A stretch of 64,000 nucleotides of DNA from UBA668 sp046086305 (GTDB lineage Bacteria > Actinomycetota > Acidimicrobiia > Acidimicrobiales > Ilumatobacteraceae). How positions within the stretch are numbered: the first letter of the stretch is position 1; the number at the start of each line of letters is the position of its first letter. The translations under genes and the position numbers were made by a program. Under the pieces are notes generated by a model that worked only from the letters and a program-made list of their open reading frames with translations, ran no database searches and had not been told where the DNA came from. The DNA is taken from the NCBI GenBank assembly GCA_046086305.1, contig JBJSXI010000102.1, positions 13,100 through 77,099 of the forward strand, given 5' to 3'. Positions 60,698-64,000 of the stretch are shown here, piece by piece.

Positions 60698-60698
60698 G

Positions 60699-62414
60699 TC
60701 AGAAGAAGTACAGCCTGCTGAGTGGCACGCTGTCGACCGGATCCACATACACGCGCTCGCCGTCGAGGGTGACCGACCCCGTGGCGCTGTCGACGGCGAC
60801 GGTGCCGAGCCGATGGTTGTGCACGAGATCGGCCGGTCCGATGCCACGTGTGTTGCGGACGGCAACCCGCCGGCGGCGTGTGGTGAGCCGGTCGGCGCCG
60901 TCGGCACCCGTGGATCCGGCGACGAAGGCGATCGACAGATCGGCGGCGGTGGCACCGTGCGCACCGAATTGCGGACCGAGCACGAGCGGTTCGCACGAAT
61001 CGGTGGTGGCGTTCGGATCGCCGGTGACCCCGTAGGCCGGGAACCCCGCCTTCAGCACCAGCTGTGGTTTGGCGCCGAAGTGATCGGGCCGCCACAGCAC
61101 GATGTCGGCCAACTTGCCGACCTCGATGGATCCGATCTCGTGCGACAAGCCATGGGCGATGGCCGGGTTGATGGTGAGTTTGGCGATGTAGCGGCGCACA
61201 CGTTCGTTGTCGTGACCACTCGCTCCCTCGCCCGCCGCGTCCTTCATGCGCGCGGCGAGCTGGAACGTGCGTCGGACGGTCTCGCCCGCGCGACCCATAC
61301 CCTGCGCGTCGCTCGAGGTGATACCGATGACGCCGAGGTCGTGCAGCACGCCTTCAGCACCCATCGTGCCGCCACGGATGCGGTCGCGCACGAGCCGGTG
61401 ATCGCTGGCCGAATGATGGTCGAGCCCGTGGGCGGCGAAGATCATCTCGTAGTGCTCGTCGAGTGCATCGCGCCCGAACGGCAGGGTGGGGTTGGTGCTG
61501 CTGCCGAGCACATTGGGCACACCGGCGAGGGTGAGCACATCGGGCACATGTCCGCCACCACACCCCTCGATGTGGAAGGCGTGGATGGTGCGGCCCTCGA
61601 GCACCCGCAGGGTGTCGGCCGCGCTGAGACATTCGTTCAGCCCGTCGGTGTGCAGTGCGACCTGCACATCGTGGGCCTCGGCGACGGTGAGGGCCGTGTC
61701 GAGGGCACGGGTGTGCGCGCCCATGTCTTCGTGCACCTTGAAGCCGCACGCCCCGCCCTCGACGAGGGCCTCGAGCAGTGGATCGGCCGACGACGATGAA
61801 CCTCTGGCGAGGAACCCGATGTTCACCGGCCAGGCGTCGAACGACGAGAATGCGTGGCGCAGCGCCCACGGCGAGTTGACGCCGACACCCCACACCGGGC
61901 CGAACTCCTGGCCGATGATCGTGGTGACACCCGACGCGAGCGACGACTCCATGATGCGCGGCGACAGCAGGTGCACGTGGGTGTCGATCGCGCCTGCCGT
62001 GGCGATGAGTCCCTCACCACTGATGATCGAGGTGCCGGTGCCGACGACCACATCGACGTCGTCGAGGATGTGCGGATTGCCGGCGCGGCCAATTGCGCTG
62101 ATCCGCCCCTCACGGATGCCGATGCTCACCTTCGACACACGATGCATGGCGTCGATGAGCACGACGTTGGAGATGACGAGGTCGCATGTGGCGCGCACCG
62201 ATGCGGCCTGCAGCAGCAGTCCATCGCGTGCGGTCTTGCCGAAGCCGGCAACGAACTCGTTGCCGCGCTGCTGCGCATCGAATTCGACCTCGACGATGAG
62301 GCCGGTGTCGCCGAGCCTCACGCGGTCGCCGGTCGTCGGCCCGTACACGGCCGCATCCGATGTGCCCGCCGTGTCGTGGTGTCGCACGTGACGGTCGTGG
62401 TTGGTGCCGGTCAT
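60699..62414 (-). CDS. ureC: Divergent urease alpha subunit (UreC)
   Basis: The protein has 571 residues, the usual UreC length. Predicted nickel ligands are all present: His146 and His148 (DTHVHLL), carbamylated Lys226 (GFKVHED), the His in VALHTDGLNE, the His pair in FHIEGCGGGH and Asp369 (SSDAQGMG). The flap region differs from standard ureases: where Klebsiella has MVCHHL (Cys319-His320), this protein has FAAHGL, with Ala328 in place of the Cys while His329 is kept. WGATP after the Lys is MGAHT. Normal urease splits urea to ammonia and carbamate; this one may have altered activity. It overlaps ureAB by 4 bases. Confidence 0.93.
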   Translation of the reverse strand: MTGTNHDRHVRHHDTAGTSDAAVYGPTTGDRVRLGDTGLIVEVEFDAQQRGNEFVAGFGKTARDGLLLQAASVRATCDLVISNVVLIDAMHRVSKVSIGIREGRISAIGRAGNPHILDDVDVVVGTGTSIISGEGLIATAGAIDTHVHLLSPRIMESSLASGVTTIIGQEFGPVWGVGVNSPWALRHAFSSFDAWPVNIGFLARGSSSSADPLLEALVEGGACGFKVHEDMGAHTRALDTALTVAEAHDVQVALHTDGLNECLSAADTLRVLEGRTIHAFHIEGCGGGHVPDVLTLAGVPNVLGSSTNPTLPFGRDALDEHYEMIFAAHGLDHHSASDHRLVRDRIRGGTMGAEGVLHDLGVIGITSSDAQGMGRAGETVRRTFQLAARMKDAAGEGASGHDNERVRRYIAKLTINPAIAHGLSHEIGSIEVGKLADIVLWRPDHFGAKPQLVLKAGFPAYGVTGDPNATTDSCEPLVLGPQFGAHGATAADLSIAFVAGSTGADGADRLTTRRRRVAVRNTRGIGPADLVHNHRLGTVAVDSATGSVTLDGERVYVDPVDSVPLSRLYFF

Positions 62415-63073
62415 GCGCCGAGGTACCCCTGCTCGCGCGCCCGTGCGATCGCGGCCTCGCGCGCACCCGGCGCGTCGAGCGGTCCGTCGACGAGACCCGC
62501 AAAGCCGATCGCGACACGCTCGCCGCCGAAGGGCACGAGTGCGACCTCGAGGGTCTCGCCGGGGGCGAAGCGCACCGCAGTGCCCGCCGCGATGGCGAGC
62601 CGCAGGCCGTACGCGGCCGCCCGGTCGAACGACAGCCGGGGGTTCACCTCGAAGAAGTGGAAGTGCGAGGTGATGCTCACCGGAACCTCGGCGGTGTTCG
62701 TGACCGTGAGCAGCACACGGGCCGGATCGTCGGTGAAGGGGGCGCCGGTCGACTCGGCGACCTCCTCGGGCACGCCGAACGGATCGCGCACCACGACGAG
62801 CCGGGTGCCGTCGTCGAACACGGCCTCCACCTTCACCTCGCGCACGATGTCGATCACCCCGGGCAGCACATCGTCGGCAGTGAGCACCGTGGCACCTGCG
62901 GCGGCCGCCTCGACGAGGCGTCGTCCGTCGCGGGCCGCCTCGCACACGGTGTCGGCGATCAGGGCCGTCGCCTCGGGCACGTTGAGGCGCAATCCACGGG
63001 CCCGGCGGCTCCGGGCCAACTCGGCGGCGGTGAAGATGAGCAGCCGGTCACGGTCGGAGGGGGTGAGCCGCAC
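62411..63073 (-). CDS. ureAB: Urease gamma-beta fusion subunit
   Basis: The protein has 220 residues. The gamma part (1 to about 100) has RDRLLIFTAAELARSRRARG and LNVPEATALIADTV, then VLTADDVLPGV. The beta part (about 105-205) has SHFHFFEVNPRLSFDRAAA and the closing VALVPFGGERVAIGFAG. Gamma-beta fusions occur in several actinobacteria and in Helicobacter. The GTG at 63073 has TAGGGT 6 bases upstream (63080-63085). It heads the ureAB-ureC-aguA operon. No ureDEFG accessory gene for nickel insertion is in view. Confidence 0.95.
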   Translation of the reverse strand: MRLTPSDRDRLLIFTAAELARSRRARGLRLNVPEATALIADTVCEAARDGRRLVEAAAAGATVLTADDVLPGVIDIVREVKVEAVFDDGTRLVVVRDPFGVPEEVAESTGAPFTDDPARVLLTVTNTAEVPVSITSHFHFFEVNPRLSFDRAAAYGLRLAIAAGTAVRFAPGETLEVALVPFGGERVAIGFAGLVDGPLDAPGAREAAIARAREQGYLGA

Positions 63074-63079
63074 GAAGAG

Positions 63080-63085
63080 ACCCTA
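63080..63085 (-). promoter_or_regulatory. Putative -10 element of the ureAB-ureC-aguA operon
   Basis: TAGGGT on the minus strand ends 6 bases before the ureAB GTG. The gap to the divergent protease start is 45 bases. Confidence 0.45.
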
Positions 63086-63118
63086 TTCCGGCCCCGCCAC
63101 GCGTGATAGAACCCCGCC

Positions 63119-64000
63119 ATGATCCGCACGTCACGCCGCACGATCCTCGCCGGAGCCATCGCCACCGTTTCGGTCCTCGCCGCTGTCCTCAGCCCGCTCG
63201 CCACCGATGCAGCGCCGCCGAGCCAGACCGACTCGAAGAAGCAGCTCGGGGTGGACCAGGCCATGGCCCTGGTGATGCTCACCAACGAGCCGGTGACCAC
63301 CTCGACCAAGGTCGACCGCGGGTCGCGCGACCGGGTGAAGTTGGACGGGACGAAGACCAAGTCGTACCGCGCCCAGTTGGCCGATCAGCGCAACGTGTTC
63401 AAGGAATGGCTGCGGGTGAACGCACCCAAGGCCCGCCTCGTGAAGGGGTACGACATCGCTCTGCACGCCGTGACCGTGCAGTTGAACGGTGAGACCCTCG
63501 AGACGATCCGCCGCTCCGACATGGTGCGCGCCGCGCAGTTCATCAACCTCTACGGCAAGACGGCAGTGGCCCCGGTCGATCCCGACCTGGCGCTGATCAA
63601 CGCGGTCCAGGCGTGGGGCATCGGTGGCTCGGCGAACGCGGGTGCCGGAGTGAAGGTCGGCATCGTCGACTCGGGCATCCAGCAGGATCACCCCTGCTTC
63701 GACGATCTCGGCGACAGCGACGGCGCGAACAACTTCACCAACAACAAGGTGATCATCGCCAAGGTGTTCAGCAACAAGGCCAAGCAGATGGGCTGGACCG
63801 CCGAGGCCGTCGACTCGCACGGCACGCACGTGGCCGGCACCGTCGCCTGCGACTTCGGCACGACCGCAGTGGTCGACGGTGTCACCATCCCGCACAAGAT
63901 CTCGGGTGTGGCCCCGGCCGCCAAGCTCGGCAACTACAACGTGTTCCCCTGCACACTCGAGGGCGCCCGCAGCGAGGACATCCTCGACGCGCTCGAGGCC
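63119..64000 (+). CDS. Secreted subtilisin-like serine protease (S8), truncated by window end
   Basis: The visible 294 residues run open to the edge. A Sec signal (Arg-rich start, hydrophobic core, cleavage near TDAAPP, about residue 31) is followed by an inhibitor-I9-like propeptide to about 140. The catalytic domain shows the Asp in VGIVDSGIQQDHP near 183 and the His in DSHGTHVAGTVAC near 234. The Ser region lies beyond the window. It is probably exported and self-activated. TAGAAC, a weak -10, lies 6 bases before the ATG. Confidence 0.93.
   Translation, partial: MIRTSRRTILAGAIATVSVLAAVLSPLATDAAPPSQTDSKKQLGVDQAMALVMLTNEPVTTSTKVDRGSRDRVKLDGTKTKSYRAQLADQRNVFKEWLRVNAPKARLVKGYDIALHAVTVQLNGETLETIRRSDMVRAAQFINLYGKTAVAPVDPDLALINAVQAWGIGGSANAGAGVKVGIVDSGIQQDHPCFDDLGDSDGANNFTNNKVIIAKVFSNKAKQMGWTAEAVDSHGTHVAGTVACDFGTTAVVDGVTIPHKISGVAPAAKLGNYNVFPCTLEGARSEDILDALEA

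Noticed and set aside
60699..63118. Urease accessory genes ureDEFG beside ureABC
   Set aside because: Both sides were read: the neighbours are aguA, an alcohol dehydrogenase and a subtilase. None resembles an accessory protein.

Overview
The window is a stretch of very GC-rich, densely packed bacterial chromosome. The gene set points to Actinomycetota: a mycobacterial-type IlvG relative, a KhtT/KhtU-type antiporter pair, inositol-phosphate synthase, HisN-type phosphatase, fused urease gamma/beta, many GTG starts and many apparently leaderless genes. My best guess is class Acidimicrobiia (Ilumatobacter-like), but this rests on general resemblance and was not tested. I see no rRNA, tRNA, CRISPR array, insertion sequence or phage gene, and no recognisable transcription factor. 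Most genes abut or overlap by 1-4 bases, and no gene-free stretch exceeds 300 bases.

Layout. 1-9.4 kb: a partial acetolactate-synthase-like gene, then on + dxs, hisN, an N-acyl-D-amino-acid deacylase-like amidohydrolase, a dimethylformamidase-like protein, a Cys/Met-metabolism PLP enzyme, an alpha/beta hydrolase and a membrane protein. 9.4-12.1 kb: nfuA, a DUF3048-type lipoprotein and an EamA exporter. 12.1-16.5 kb: a TPP riboswitch followed by thiN-thiB-thiP and a ThiQ-like ATPase fused to a GNAT acetyltransferase. 16.5-19.6 kb: a WXG-like small protein with a large unknown partner, converging on a CopC-CopD fusion. 19.6-24.8 kb: B12 uptake genes (btuFCD) behind a cobalamin riboswitch, divergent from cobO-cobT-cobS. 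24.8-31.1 kb: two aminotransferases, a PAC2 protein, the khtT/khtU-like pair and metY. 31.3-34.5 kb: a sulfite/nitrite reductase with two siroheme genes. 34.6-38.2 kb: ilvB-ilvN-ilvC behind a short Ile/Val/Leu leader peptide and an intrinsic terminator, divergent from ino1. 39.5-47.1 kb: 5-formyl-THF cyclo-ligase, flavin reductase, a Baeyer-Villiger-type monooxygenase, ilvD and gatCAB. 47.1-58.6 kb: enoyl-CoA hydratase, lgt, an esterase, ferredoxin, M48 protease, an ABC exporter, YbaK, a giant indolepyruvate oxidoreductase and an ABC-F protein. 58.6-64 kb: a zinc alcohol dehydrogenase, a ureAB-ureC-aguA operon, and the start of a secreted subtilase.

How the genes fit together. Sulfur assimilation is grouped as siroheme synthesis, sulfite reductase and MetY. 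Branched-chain amino acid synthesis is represented by ilvB, ilvN, ilvC and ilvD. Cofactor salvage for thiamine and B12 is RNA-regulated. The most intriguing unit is the ureAB-ureC-aguA operon. Its UreC keeps the metal ligands but lacks the usual active-site flap cysteine, and it is translationally packed with an agmatine deiminase. This raises the possibility that the urease-like enzyme acts on N-carbamoylputrescine or another substituted urea. The ThiQ-GNAT fusion is the second most unusual item. Sixteen or more genes have a TANNNT hexamer ending 6-10 bases before the start codon, often using the upstream gene's TAG stop, which suggests extensive leaderless transcription.
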